From Escarpia spicata (taxonomy: Eukaryota > Annelida > Polychaeta > Sabellida > Siboglinidae), in the NCBI GenBank assembly GCA_963995525.1, contig OZ023214.1:35650013-35714012 (forward strand): a stretch of 64,000 nt of DNA, given 5' to 3'. The position numbers were made by a program, and so were the translations under genes. Below, piece after piece: positions 1-12,235 of this stretch. Positions within the stretch are counted from its first letter, which is position 1. The number at the start of each line of letters is the position of its first letter. The notes beneath the pieces are model-generated. The model saw only the letters and a program-made list of their open reading frames with translations. It ran no database searches and was not told the DNA's origin.

Positions 1-660
1 CGTGGATATAATTTTCGCCTTTTGCGCTAATTTTTAAACTTGCATAATGTGTGAAACAAGTTTATAATGGTGTTCAAGAAAGTGACATAGATGCGGGATG
101 TTGATTCACTGGAAATTTAAAAGAAGGATGATCTCCGAATGCAATTTGAAATGCAAGGAACTACAAAACCAGGCGGACTTTATTGTAGACTATGTATACA
201 CAAAGAACGACATCGATAATTTTCATACTTTGCTTAACCGCAACTTCGCTAAGAGAAACGTAGATTATGCTAAGTAGCCGGGTGGTCAGGTGTGATCGTC
301 TAGAAACTGTAATATCAATACATCCCTTGCAGAACGCACCGCATCGACGAAACGTATAACTAAAGGTGTTTCCCTAGACACTTTAAAGATATATTTTTCA
401 TTCTCATACCATTGAAATGAATTAGTTGATTCATATAGTCTACATGAAGGAGCCTACGGGTGTCAGAACTTGATGAATACTGGGGGGGGGGGCGCCGCCA
501 ATTGACAGGCCTGTTGCGTGGTTGGGGGAGGGGGGTAGTGTCGGATACTATCACGGTGGCGGAGGAGGGGTAGTGTAGGAGATTTTTTGCGGTGCCGATG
601 GGGTAGTTTTTGGATAGTTAATTGTTGCGGTGCCGTGTCGTTTCTCATTCTTGGCGATTT
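1..660. other. Left-edge non-coding stretch with G-runs
   Basis: I see no gene here. Open frames at 360-678 are short and low-complexity. At about 481-545 the plus strand carries an 11-base G-run followed by further runs of 4-6 G (around 522-538), which could form a G-quadruplex and is typical of slippage-prone sequence. Nothing else is recognised. Confidence 0.5.
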
Positions 661-671
661 CCCAGATAGCA

Positions 672-880
672 TTTCCAACTCGGGCCAATATTAGCCCAAT
701 GTATGTTACTATATTGGGCCAATGTTGGCAGCCAACATTGGGGTAAGATCAGGCCAATGTTGGTCTAACAATGGCAGTTCCGATGCTTGGCCTAGCACTG
801 ACCTATCAACATTGGCCCATGGTTGGCATTCCAAGCTATAGGCTGTCTTCTCTGCCAACATAGGCCCAAGACGGAAATGT
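672..880. repeat. Cluster of palindromic CCAATGTTGG-type motifs
   Basis: Over about 210 bases the motif TTGGCCCAATGTTGG or its complement recurs many times with small changes: GGGCCAATATTAGCCCAAT, ATTGGGCCAATGTTGGC, CCAACATTGGGG, GGCCAATGTTGG, CAACATTGGCCCATGGTTGG. The motif is self-complementary, so the block can fold extensively. It looks like the decayed interior or end of a non-autonomous DNA transposon or a degenerate satellite. The family is not identified. Confidence 0.55.
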
Positions 881-1735
881 TATGGTATATGGGATGTGAA
901 TGTCGTGAACCTCCAACACGGGCGATATCACTGTGGGTTATCCAGCGTCTTTCTTCTTTGCTGTCCGGAGAAACTTAATTACATCCAGAACTCGGATTCA
1001 CCACTACCACCCAGCATTGCTATAATCACCGGCCTGAAAGGATACACAGTGGGGCATCAACGGTGAATTTCCAAATGAAAATTCTGACTGCTGATCACGG
1101 ACAACCGACTCGGAAGGTAGGACCGTGTCTTTGTAATTGTGTTGGCTTCCATGCTTCTGTTTATATTCAGTTGATCACTGAACATTTATACGATTCTGAC
1201 CATGTTTTAGTTGTCACAATATTTTCCTATTCGCTGTGAATACAATTAACAATTATTTGTATGTTTCGCCCTACGTATCGTTACTTCCGTCTGTCAAGTG
1301 TTCTCCATAAGTATTGCGCCTAGACATATACGTCTGCGTAAATACGGTTAGAAAGGCGTCCATTAATAAATACAGTCTATATATTACTTATAGGTATGTT
1401 GACGTTGTTTTAAAACGTGAATCCATACTTTTGTTGTCTGCTATGCAAATCGTCTAGGAGGAAAAATTTAACATACCGAGTATCCATACACATGCACACT
1501 CGTGTATACTTCATCTCAATTATAGTTGCATGCGCTTAGGAAGATATTGTGGGCAGGTTTTTTTTCTTTCAATTGTAATGCGGGTACCTCTAAGAAATAA
1601 ATAACACCTTTGTCCCCAGAACAATGACGCATCTCGTCGACAAAATATATTGTACTAGCAACAACGCCTACAGATACTTAACTAAAAACACAACGTTAGC
1701 TAAAACGACATAAATTCGAAAGACACCATATGCCT
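881..1735. other. AT-rich non-coding sequence
   Basis: No reading frame of note, no RNA gene and no repeat that I recognise. Confidence 0.5.
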
Positions 1736-1738
1736 ACT

Positions 1739-2068
1739 TGTCTCACACGCACGCATGCACGTAGGCACGCACGCACGCATGCACGTAGGCACGCACGCAC
1801 ACGCACACACACCAAACACATACATACACGCAAACCCACATGCACCGCGCACCCGCGCACCGCGCACCACTCACCACGCACCACGCACCACGCACCACGC
1901 ACCACGCACCACGCACCACGCACCACGCACCACGCACCAAGCACCACGCACCACGCACCACGCACCACGCACCACGCACCACGCACCACTCACCACGCAC
2001 CACGCACCACTCACCACGCACCACGCACCACGCACCACGCACCAAGCACCACGCATCATGCACGCACG
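1739..2068 (+). repeat. Heptamer minisatellite (CACCACG)n
   Basis: From about 1855 to 2058 the unit CACCACG is repeated nearly 30 times, with scattered CACCACT and CACCAAG variants. It is preceded at 1741-1800 by two copies of a longer CACGCACGCATGCACGTAGG-type unit. Because seven is not a multiple of three, all frames stay open and give His/Pro/Arg/Thr-rich pseudo-proteins; these are not genes. Confidence 0.9.
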
Positions 2069-2071
2069 GGT

Positions 2072-2325
2072 AATTTTGATAAACATCTGGAAGGCAAAAC
2101 AAATAAAGCTTAACACCAAACTACTGAGGATATATAACTCAAATCTCAAGTCAGTATTACTCTATGGCTCGGAGACACGGTGAATTACACGTAAAAAAAA
2201 CCTAAAAAAGACTTTCATCAACATATGCCTGCGCAGAACCCTACCTCTAAAGAGGTAAGACAAGATGCCCAATACTACACTATGGGAATGGACCAAACAA
2301 CGACATAAGACGAAATAAAGAAGAT
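2072..2325 (+). mobile_element. RTE-like non-LTR retrotransposon fragment (C-terminal end of pol)
   Basis: Translation from about 2072 gives a run that includes LLRIYNSNLKSVLLYGSET, then a stop, then FINICLRRTLP, a second stop and TTLWEWTKQR. This matches the block following the reverse transcriptase in RTE-type endonuclease/RT proteins (pattern NSNVKSVLLYGSETW, FINxCLRxIL, NxxLWExTxQ). At least two stop codons make it dead. It is wedged between the heptamer minisatellite and a SINE head, and only about 250 bases survive. Recognition is by motif; the exact family is not known. Confidence 0.7.
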
Positions 2326-2330
2326 GACAT

Positions 2331-2590
<260 letters not shown>

Positions 2591-2722
2591 CAGCCATATC
2601 GAACATGTAATCTCAGTTAAGAGTCTGAATGTCTACATCAACTATCTACATACTATGTTCGTATCTTGCGGTGCCAGTGTGGAGAATTCAGGCCTGTCAA
2701 AATATTGAACTGATGCCATTAG

Positions 2723-2791
2723 ACCTGTGCATAGGTAGCGAGGCACCATCGGCTAAGACAGAGAGTCCGCTTGTGGGGATTAAAAAAGTGA
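2723..2791 (+). repeat. Left arm of a perfect 69-bp inverted repeat
   Basis: These 69 bases (beginning ACCTGTGCATAGGTAGCGAG and ending GGATTAAAAAAGTGA) recur without any mismatch in reverse complement at 4082-4150. Flanks of the two copies are unrelated. Family not recognised. Confidence 0.85.
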
Positions 2792-4046
2792 ACATTCCCA
2801 GTCTTACGATCTCATGTCTGGCAGTATGCATGCAATGGTTAGAGTTAACAATTACGATGTTATGAATATACAAAATATCACAATAGTATAATGCATCAAT
2901 CATAAAATACATTTTGATTTGATATTTTATTAAGTAACTCTGCTTTCATCCTTAACAGTTTACAGGACAGGAAACACAATATTTTATGGCCTCGTTGCAT
3001 AACGCGTCCTTATATACGCGTTCACAAATGTATTTGTAATTGTATGTAATAGCATAATAAAACTGAAAAAAAACATGTTTGGAAAGGAGTAAATATTAAG
3101 TTGTAAACTTACAAATAATAATGTTCGTGGGCATATAATCCGCTCGTGTTTTGGGCCGGTTGACATGTACGACCCCACAAAGAATCTGTAACACTACAAG
3201 TATAATATATTATCTAACCCTGGCGGAATTGTTTCGTGCAAGCGGTTGCATAGGCTATTGTTATGTCAGTCGCCAGACGCGGGTAGGGTAGCTTGAGTCA
3301 CACCCAGTCGCAGTTTGCTAGGGATCATGGATGTGTCCACAAAGATATACGTACAGTTCTCTCGGCTCCGTATTACGAGTATCCATATACACGGTCTGGT
3401 GAGTTATGTTTTCATGTTTATATGTTATATATAATAGTGATACTATTAGAATAATGCATAACTTGTTGCCTCATTACCTGTCAGTTCGGGCATGCCAGCT
3501 ATAGTATAACGAGTGTAGCAGCGTTCTGTCGCATAATGTTAAATTGTGTTTACGGACGACTTACACATCTTGCAAGCATTTGAAGTAATTATTGTGATGT
3601 ATAGGTACGTCGTGTGCACACGTTTGATTTTAGATAATGTAATAATTACTAGTTAAAAGAAGTACTTAGGTAAAACAAGTTTCTCCGACTCTTGTCTGTA
3701 CAAGCTTGTCTGTACAAGTTTAGACAAGTATCTATAGGGTGACTGATTATTACATGCGGTTTACCACGTCATTTGCGCTCGTTAATCTGACTGGTCGGTA
3801 GCTCTGTGCATATGTGCTAGCTTGTTTCCAGTCTGTGTATAGTTTTTATGTTTTTCTATACTTCAATATATGTAAAGCTCTAGAATAAACATGCTCAAAA
3901 TCACCAAAAATGTAAAATACAATTCTTAATAATGGCCGAAGTTATTTCCTTTATGTCTAAAGTTTAAGGAGACCGGCTGCTGTCTCCTTAAAACAGCGGT
4001 CTCATTTACGCCGTGAAATATGCATAAACGGTCCCCCGTATACATC

Positions 4047-4081
<35 letters not shown>
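2792..4081. other. Spacer between the 69-bp inverted arms
   Basis: About 1.29 kb with no transposase or other recognisable protein. It contains a palindromic direct duplication of CTTGTCTGTACAAG at about 3698-3728. A possible first exon lies at 3327-3398 (ATG followed by 24 open codons and the strong donor sequence GTGAGT at 3399), for which I find no partner exon. Confidence 0.4.
4050..4077. repeat. (AT)n microsatellite
   Basis: About 14 AT units directly abutting the right arm of the inverted repeat. Confidence 0.9.
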
Positions 4082-4150
4082 TCACTTTTTTAATCCCCAC
4101 AAGCGGACTCTCTGTCTTAGCCGATGGTGCCTCGCTACCTATGCACAGGT
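4082..4150 (-). repeat. Right arm of a perfect 69-bp inverted repeat
   Basis: Exact reverse complement of 2723-2791. Confidence 0.85.
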
Positions 4151-6328
4151 TTCTACAGAGACATCAGTAGACGACCACATGCTAATGTTCGACAACTAAA
4201 ACTGTACTCTAGTATGCTGATACATATGTTTTCTGGGGTGTTTGCCAAGGATGGGTGATGCAATAGTTAATTTTGCCAATTTTAAATGTAGTGTTTGCAA
4301 AACTTTGGATAATACCGTACTGTTTTTACCAGGTACTTTTATTTTTTGTGCAATTTTAACTGACATGCTTCATGCAGTATATATATATATATTAATCATT
4401 AATGTATTTTGGGGGATTTTGACAGAAATTAATCGTGCATATTGCAAGGTATATTATGTCCTGTGTCATGGTTTCTAGATTATCAGGGTTCCACACTATC
4501 CTATGAACACTTGCCATGACAAGATAACATTTTTGTAACACATTTATTGACACATCTATAACCATGTACACAAATGCTGAATAATACTAGGCATTGGTAA
4601 TCAGTATGACAACAATATTTTCAGACAAACATGTATATTAAAACAGGCAATTCTCTTTTTCTTTATCAGAGGTAATGAGCGAGTAGTGTTTTTGTTTTCA
4701 CTTATCTGGATTTATTTTAAAGTATGAATCAACTTGCTCTTTGCTTAGCTAACGTAATGCCAGTTATTGATGTGTTGATCATAAAGGTGTATTCTATTAA
4801 TCTATACATGGTTAGTAACGTATGTACTGTTATTGCGACCTTGACTTTTTAAATAAGTTTGAAGAGACAGTGTTAATTAATGTCAAATATTTCAAAGACG
4901 TTCAAGTTAGGTAATAACAAAATAATTTTCTTCTTGTTTTCTTTATATAAAAATAAATAATACACAAGTTACTATTGATAGCATACATACTTGAATCGTG
5001 TGAAATTTGCTTATTACCCCCAATATTAACAAAAACCCAACATTACCCAGCTAAATGTAGATCTACACACCACAAACTGTGTTCATCTTGGAACCAATGA
5101 GCATTCAGTTTTCACCACGTCAGATATCCACAGCTAGACGAGCATTTCGATAAATCTTTAAATAATTTACTACAATAACCTAACATTTTCATTATAACAT
5201 ACTGGCATCTAAAGTATAAGGCAACAATGTTGTATTTTGAACATAGATATCATTAAACCACACATGGTTATCCAACTCTACAAAACTACAAAAGCAGGCA
5301 TGGGACATGCGAAATGTTGCACATTCTAATTAAATGTATCACAAGATTTCTTTCCTCTACAAATATGTTTCTGTGTCGAAAATATTCAGTAAGTATTTGG
5401 CATATTCGGCATTTGCGTTCAATAAACACTTTTTTTCTGACCATGACTTCTGTTGGCATGATCTAGTGGTATGATTGCACATAATTACCTTCTCTCCATC
5501 ATATTAACATCTCTTTGTGAATCTGCCCTTCAACATTCAAGGACATTTTATTACTAGAAAATGTGAACAAGTAAAGTCAAATTACAAAGAATTCATATCT
5601 ACAGGCTAGTGGTACAATTCATTGAGACAATAGTTAACCTCCTATTTCGCATATGCCTAATCTACACATTTCATATCACTGTAGCTACACACTAGTTTAC
5701 AGTGTCTAGATTCTGTTGGCAACATTGAAAATACATCGTTTGTTTTCCTTTGGTTGACTTGTCTCTGCTGCCTAAGTCAATATCTACTCTTCAGCATTTC
5801 CTATTACAGCATCAGGCCCAGCAGAACCAACCAACCAATATTCCAACATGTCCCCTCCTGCTGCATTGGCATCAACCTTCATGACATTTTCTTTGGCACT
5901 TTTCACGATTTCCGATACTTCTATAATTTCATCAGTGATATAATATATTATTTATCATACACATTTTCCAGCCATATCACAACAAAACTGTACTTTTGTT
6001 TCAAATCAAGTACCAATAATAATAATGTTATAAATAAACTTTCTTGTTCTTGTTTTTCTTGTTCTGTTAATAAGTTTCAAATCAAGTATCAGCCAGCCGA
6101 GATATATAATTTGAATTGGTTACATTTCTGTTAATAAAAGTAATAAAGCTAACAAAATAATACACTTTGTTAAAGAAAGAACTGTCTACAACACTGTCCC
6201 CAAAACCTAAAGAAACAAGAACAATTCAGAGATATATAAAATGTAGGAGTTTGATGGTTCTGCATAGCCCAAAGATGCACTGTAGCAACTGGACGGCCAC
6301 ATCAATGAGGGGTGTCATGGTGCCACGT
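4151..6328. other. AT-rich non-coding stretch; may hold the 3' UTR of the laminin-G gene
   Basis: No protein family is recognised in either strand. The 126-codon frame at 5754-6134 (plus) has the composition of AT-rich non-coding DNA. The right-hand part is downstream of the minus-strand laminin-G stop codon at 6329 and may be its 3' untranslated region. Confidence 0.35.
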
Positions 6329-6975
6329 CTAGGGCAGTTCACGTCGAGCAGGGCAAGACATTGACACCCCGACAGCGTCCATGGTGAGGTCAACGGGTCC
6401 TTTGCCCTGGATGTACAGGTTGCTGACACAACCCTCCAGCATCTTCACGTGCTGGCCAAATGTCATGCCTTCCAGGTTAAGCATGCCGCCTGAATCAAAA
6501 CAACCACTGTCAACCCTCTGGCAACACTGACCGAACACGCTTCAATTACCTTATTCATCACGCATGATCTGTTGCCTAGCAAAACCTCAGCCAAGTCATC
6601 AGAAAACATGTGGTGGGTTCGGACATTCTGTCGAATATCTTGTTGAAATTCTAGTCACAAAAGTGGCAAAAACATAAGGCAAAGGTTTTTTAAATGACAA
6701 CTGTATGCGGGAATGATTGATTTATGAGATGTCATGCAGCAATAGTAATGTATTTCACATATACACACACACGCACGCACGCACGCACGCACGCACACAC
6801 GCACACGCACACACACGCACACGCACACGCACGCACACACGCACACACACACGCACGCACGCACGCACACACGCACACACACGCACGCACACACACACAC
6901 ACACACACGCACACACGCACACACGCACACACGCACACACGCACACACGCACACACGCACACACGCACACACACA

Positions 6976-7019
<44 letters not shown>

Positions 7020-7376
7020 TATAACCATTAACAACACTGTTGACAAAGCAAAGCTTGACGGAGGTTACGTGCAAAATTGAATTGTAACATAAGCAAAACC
7101 GCGATGTAGTGGATACATCAATTATTACACAAACTAACAAAAATACTGGTCCACCAGAAGGGATAACTTGGTCATTTGTTTATACCTATTTCCATGTGTG
7201 TTCAGTATGAGATATGTGTAAGACTTACCAATATACATGTTGCCGTGTGTGTTCAGCATGGATAATACTTCTCCAGATTATCCCGCTACAAAGCTGAATC
7301 CGTCGATCTCAAGAGTTCCTTTCCTCTCAGTCCTGAAGTCAACAATATCGTCCATATTATTAAACTCATACCACAG
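6329..7376 (-). pseudogene. Laminin-G-like domain, last two exons, with an in-frame stop
   Basis: Two minus-strand exons join in phase. Exon one is 7229-7376 (acceptor TTAG, donor GTAAGTC); the last exon is 6329-6489 (acceptor TTCAG, stop TAG). The joined reading carries laminin-G hallmarks in order: RKGTLEIDG, a SG-x(6)-LNTHG turn, MYIGG, then EGCVSNLYIQGKGPVDL and a terminal SCP just before the stop. In this family the corresponding parts are GxLTVDG, LYVGG and GCIxNLxLNGxxVDL...GCP. The family mediates extracellular-matrix or cell-surface binding. TAA at 7278-7280 interrupts exon one where a sense codon (CAA by one transition) is expected. No further upstream exon is seen, so this is a 3' gene fragment or pseudogene. 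The parent protein (laminin alpha, agrin, usherin-like or other) cannot be named. The single intron contains the 6.76-7.02 kb microsatellite. Confidence 0.6.
6762..7020 (+). repeat. Compound (CA)/(CGCA) microsatellite
   Basis: About 260 bases of CA interspersed with CGCA units. It lies within the intron between the two laminin-G exons. All the reading frames over it are His/Thr/Arg or Cys/Val artefacts. Confidence 0.95.
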
Positions 7377-8137
7377 CTAATATCACAAATACCCGGGTTT
7401 TATTTTTAAACGGAAAAAAATTGCTTTAAATTCATATCGGTTAAAGTGTGATCAATAATTAGCTATTAACATGATGTTAAATCAGTATGTGTAAATGTTG
7501 GGAATCTTGCATCACCATTTTCTAACTGGAGTCTTCAGTTGCAACAAAATATTCGACGGAATGTTTTCAGTTGCCACCATTTTGGAGTCTTCAGAAAGTT
7601 GCCACCATTTTGTAAATAACATATATTTAAACCTATTTTGTTTGATTAAAGTAAGTGACACATCACTGGAATCGAAATATGGGAAAACACAATAAATGAT
7701 GAGAAGTAATAATACTGACAATAGCGTAACAATTGTTTTCACTTATACACAAATCAGTCAACTGCCTAAGAAGTTATCTTTATTCACTGACAAGTAACCT
7801 ATCCATCACGAGACCTGTTGCCTAGCAAAACCTCCTTATACATACTGCTTAAACATACATGTGTATTGCGCTGGATAGTTACGCCTATATTCTGGACTGC
7901 TAATTTAAATACTCTGTCCATCAATAGTGCAGGGTCGCTTGACACAGGGCGTCACGTCACCACAGTCGACAATGTTCAATGTCAGTTACATTGACACAAT
8001 GAGTCATTAAGTCTTGTTGACACAGTACGTCATGTTGTGCAATTACGGGCAAAGCTTGAAACGTGCCACATCTTGAATATAACGCAAGAGTTGTCTACTA
8101 ATCTGTTAACATATTGTTTCAGTTGAACTGCACAACC
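7377..8137. other. Non-coding stretch
   Basis: No gene recognised. Upstream laminin-G exons were looked for on the minus strand and not found. Confidence 0.4.
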
Positions 8138-8149
8138 CGAGTCAGCATA

Positions 8150-8392
8150 GAGGCAGGAGAGACGAGTAAGACATCACAGAAGACGTCTACACCAATCAGA
8201 CTCGAGAGACGACATAAACACTTCACAGAAGACGTCTATAACCAATCATACTCGAGAGACGAAATGAACACGTCATAGAAGACGTTACACCAATCGGTTT
8301 CGAGAAACGACACGGTCACGTCACAGAAAACGTCTACACCAATCAGACTCGAGAGACGACATGAACAGGTCATAGAAGACGCACACGTTATC
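8150..8392 (+). repeat. 49-bp tandem repeat, about five units
   Basis: The unit reads approximately CACAGAAGACGTCTACACC then AATCAGACTCGAGAGACGAC and ATGAACACGT. Anchors (GACGTCTAC or its variants) fall at about 8182, 8231, 8281, 8329 and 8378, a period of 48-50 bases. Each full unit contains a CCAATC box and an ACGTC core, so the array resembles a repeated pair of NF-Y-like and CRE/bZIP-like sites. Regulatory activity is only inference. Confidence 0.8.
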
Positions 8393-8782
8393 AAAACGCT
8401 GTATATTAATACAGCGCGCGCCGTCACTCCGCGTAGTTGCACGTGCGGCATGGTGGTGCTGATTGATTGAACATGGATATATCGCGTTTTGATAAAAAAA
8501 GAAAAACGTTTGGCGCTTATCGCGTTTAAAAAAAACAAAAGCTATTTTGTGAACGTCGTTTCATGAAGATTTATTGCGTATTTGTATAAACTAGATAGTA
8601 TCCTAGCTCAACATGTGTTTACTGGACTGGGCCAAAGTGATCCGAATGGCGAGGTGACCGACATATTTCCTATTCCTGACTATTACCATAAAATGTGAAG
8701 CTGTCCTAGGGTGCCCTTAATTGTGAGGTGGCTGCATTATTGAGGTGATCATAATTCGAAGTTCGACTGTATGTATTGTATA

Positions 8783-8990
<208 letters not shown>

Positions 8991-9404
8991 GGGGCAAATT
9001 TTTGTTGTCAATTCTTTTGTTTTCTGTAAGCAAGTTATAGTTCATAGGCCTAAATATTGTGAACACCACTCTAACAATGTTTGTGTGGCGTCCGCCGGAA
9101 AATCATACTTGTATTAATACTTTTCGGTCATGTTTATTATGACACCCGCTACCTTTGGTATGAAAATACACTGTTTTGTTGTGACAATACATAAAAACAA
9201 AAAGGTTCTAATCTATTCGAATGCTACCAATACTATAATCTTTGGAAATACCATGCAACCGAATGGGCTTATTCTTGCTTTCATGAATAATACTCAACTG
9301 CAAATGATAGCATGTGTTCTGCGTTACCCGTTTTCATACTGTACACAAACTACAGCAAACAGCATTCGCTATATTTTTGATGGATATCCGAGAAGCAATA
9401 TTGC

Positions 9405-9990
9405 TTAGCAGATATCTTGATTGATGTACATACGCAGGACAAACCTACAATGAAAACAACGGTTACGTTTTAGAACGTTCCATTTGGGTGTAGTAATAAA
9501 CATGAATACCTCATCGTTTCAACATTACCAACATCTTTATAAAACACGTTTTCACCTTCCTTTTGGCATTATATCACCAAAATAACGTCAACCGTGTGAT
9601 TTTGCAGTATTTTCTTGTAGGTTTATTCAACATTATCACTGGGTTTCGAAGGTTGTGAAAGTCAACAACAAATGCTTTACGAATTGTCCATAGTATGAAT
9701 TTACAGGTCACATGATAGCGTGATATGTTATAAGAAAGAAATCTTTAATTGGTAAGGGAATATATATATTGTTTATCAAACACATTGCCTGATGTATATA
9801 CAAGTCAGACATACAAGACAATTTCATTGGTGAATAACTGTGAACACAATGGAAAATTATGTAAGTGTACTATTTGGATGTCTTAATAAACATGAATATC
9901 TCATTTTTTCAACAGTACCAATAACTTATTATATAGTCCTTTTTGCCTTCAATTTGCTTAGCACCTGTATAGCATCTTGAAGGATGTTGG
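9405..9990 (+). repeat. Diverged tandem duplication, about 375 bp period
   Basis: The block at about 9410-9590 (GATGTACATACGCAGGACA ... TAGTAATAAACATGAATACCTCATC ... CCTTCCTTTTGGC) recurs in order at about 9785-9965 (GATGTATATACAAGTCAGACA ... TTAATAAACATGAATATCTCAT ... GCCTTCAATTTGC). Identity is roughly 65-75% by eye, so this is an old duplication. Function unknown. Confidence 0.5.
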
Positions 9991-11395
9991 AGACAATATC
10001 AACTTCTTCACGATGTCTGTGTAGTCTCCATATGCAGGCCACTAAATGCCTTGTAAATTCAAGATGGCCGACCACCATGCAAACTGCGGTAATCTGCCAT
10101 TATCATGTTTTTTTTTTATATGCCCCATCATATTTGTCCACATTAATTTTCAAAACAAATGTAAGCCAATCGCATACCCTATTGCGCGAACATTTTCGAG
10201 ACCTTAGTTTTACCTGCACAAATGCTACAGACCACACGCTTCCACGATTTCTGACACATGACTATGCAAGTCTTTCAACAAGTGAAGCATCGTAAGTGTA
10301 TGTATACAGCAAACGCGAATGCAAATAAAGACTGATTTGCGCGCAACTGTAGTGCAAACAACCGGTAATGATAATGGCCTAATGTCTGTAGCACATCAAA
10401 GCTCGATTATGCTATTGGTCCGGGCTTAAAGTTAAACTAATTTTGTTTGCTTTGCGGCAGTGTCCGCTTTGCCCCGATCTCCCCTAATTGTAGGTGGTCC
10501 TTCTAAGTACCTTGAACGTTTCCTTGTGCTGTGCCCTGCATCGTGCGGTCATAATTCGGGTTAATCCAGAAATATGTCCTTCCCTTCGCACTAACAGCAA
10601 TATCCTGACATCAGTATTGGGAAGAAACGACGCGTCGCAACAGTTACGTCACACCCGCATATACGTGATCACTGGTTCCCGAAGATCCGCAACCCATCGC
10701 CACAAGCGTCGAGAAGCTATGCGCTACATCTCGGCATAAAAGCTGCATTCTGAGTTAAGCTACCATTTTAATTGTTTTGAAGGAAGTGTATGTACAGCAT
10801 AAATAACAGTTGCTTATTTGAATATACTTGCTCCCGTATAATATTATGTCATTTTGGTATTTCGTATGTTATTTGAGTGTGTTGTACCATATCATCCCTG
10901 AAATTCGCTTGCCAACGGCGATTCTGTTGCTTGAGTGTCATCTATAAAGTCTCAGTCAACAGAAAATCCATGGTGGCAATTTTAGTTTTTGCTTATAAAG
11001 AAATGACAGCCATTTCATAGAATGGCCGTCAAATCAAATTTCCGCATATCTTAGTAACTGCGTCACGTGGAACCACAATTTTATTGTAAAAATATAGCTC
11101 TTATAGGTCAAAGATTTCAAATATTTAGATTTGACCTTCTCCGACATTCATATCTGCCATTTTTTACATTTTGATAATATTTGATAATTTTTTTGTTTTT
11201 GCAAATCACAGGTCGTCAGGCCCGGCCACTGAATAATAAACGTATGGCACACGGATGTAACTGATAGTCTTTTGCGCCTTTTTATTTAAAAGTTGCATAT
11301 TAGGTGCACTGGCGTCCTAACATGGTGAATATTGGGGGGCTGAGGCTTTCCAAAAACCTCCATTTGCACGCCGCCTTGAGGCTAGCGAAAAACTC
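9991..11395. other. Non-coding stretch
   Basis: No gene recognised. 10494-10739 is open for 81 codons on the plus strand and GC-richer than its surroundings, but it has no recognisable domain. A 90-codon frame at 9130-9408, just before the tandem duplication, is also unassigned. Confidence 0.35.
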
Positions 11396-11399
11396 CACA

Positions 11400-11712
11400 A
11401 TGAGGCTGTCCAAACAACCTCAGATTGAGATCGAGAGATCCCGGGTTCGGATCGTCCAGCTGCAGTTTCGAACTTTGGGCACGTTCGTTGACTTCATGTT
11501 GCTCTAGTTCACTCAGCTGTATGAATGGGTACCTGGCTATAGACAATGGTTGAAATTAGTGTAAGAATAGTATTTGCGTTGTATTTGGAGCGTGGCTTAA
11601 TGCTTTCCAGATACGACGAGGTGGTGTTCGAGCGAACAATTATGCCTAGGAGTAAAAGTGTAGCGCTTGGATCAATCCTAAGGACTGGATACCAACGTTA
11701 TATAGGAACACA
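11400..11712 (+). mobile_element. tRNA-derived SINE copy, decayed head
   Basis: Contains the B box GGTTCGGATCG near 11443, then TTTCGAACTTTGGGCACG and TTGCTCTAGTTCACTCAGC. This is followed by GTATGAATGGGTACCTGGC, then GGAGCGTGGCTTAATGCTTTC and the tail GCGCTTGGATCAATCCTAAG. All align in order with the full copy at 20629-20994. The A-box region is not recognisable. About 300 bases survive. Confidence 0.75.
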
Positions 11713-12143
11713 CCTTTGTGTTAACACATAAATAATTATATGCTATTTTACTGGTATAGGACGAATGTTTAATTTATGAACGTTTACCTACCTGGTGTGA
11801 CCTTTGTTAAGGGTCCAAGAGCTGGCAGTTGCGGGTAGAAGGTTAATGTGGCAATAAAATAAGACATTTCGAACTAACTTACCACAGCACAATGGAAGAG
11901 TTGCAGCTAAGAAGGTATACTGTGCAGGGTTAACAATAACATTCGCATTTGACTACCTGCTCCCTCACCCTAACAACAGAGCCACCTAGGTGGTGCGTGG
12001 ACCTCAGTACACCTACGTGTATGCAGGTCTTGAGTTAATGTGGCGAGATGTCCACCGTAATTCACTTTGATGTATTTTAAATTACAATAGTTCTTGTGAA
12101 AATGGTTAGTGACGTAGACATAGACACGTACGCATATGCTGTC

Positions 12144-12150
12144 TTTATAT
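12144..12150 (+). promoter_or_regulatory. Candidate TATA box of the NlpC/P60-like gene
   Basis: TTTATAT lies 86 bases upstream of the ATG at 12236, which would put a transcription start near 12175 and a 5' UTR of about 60 bases. No alternative TATA is closer. Prediction from spacing only. Confidence 0.4.
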
Positions 12151-12235
12151 GCTTGAAACCTCAGTATACGTCAAGCTGTGATTCGTGCGAGCGACGTCAG
12201 CAGGTGAGTGGCGACACTTTGACTGCGACAACACG

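Noticed and set aside
1696..2183. Five overlapping frames of HHAPRTT or CVVRGAW repeats
   Set aside because: Heptamer minisatellite read in six frames; no start context, splice site or domain.
5754..6134. 126-codon plus-strand frame
   Set aside because: Phe/Tyr/Ile/Ser-rich composition typical of AT-rich non-coding DNA; no domain or splice context.
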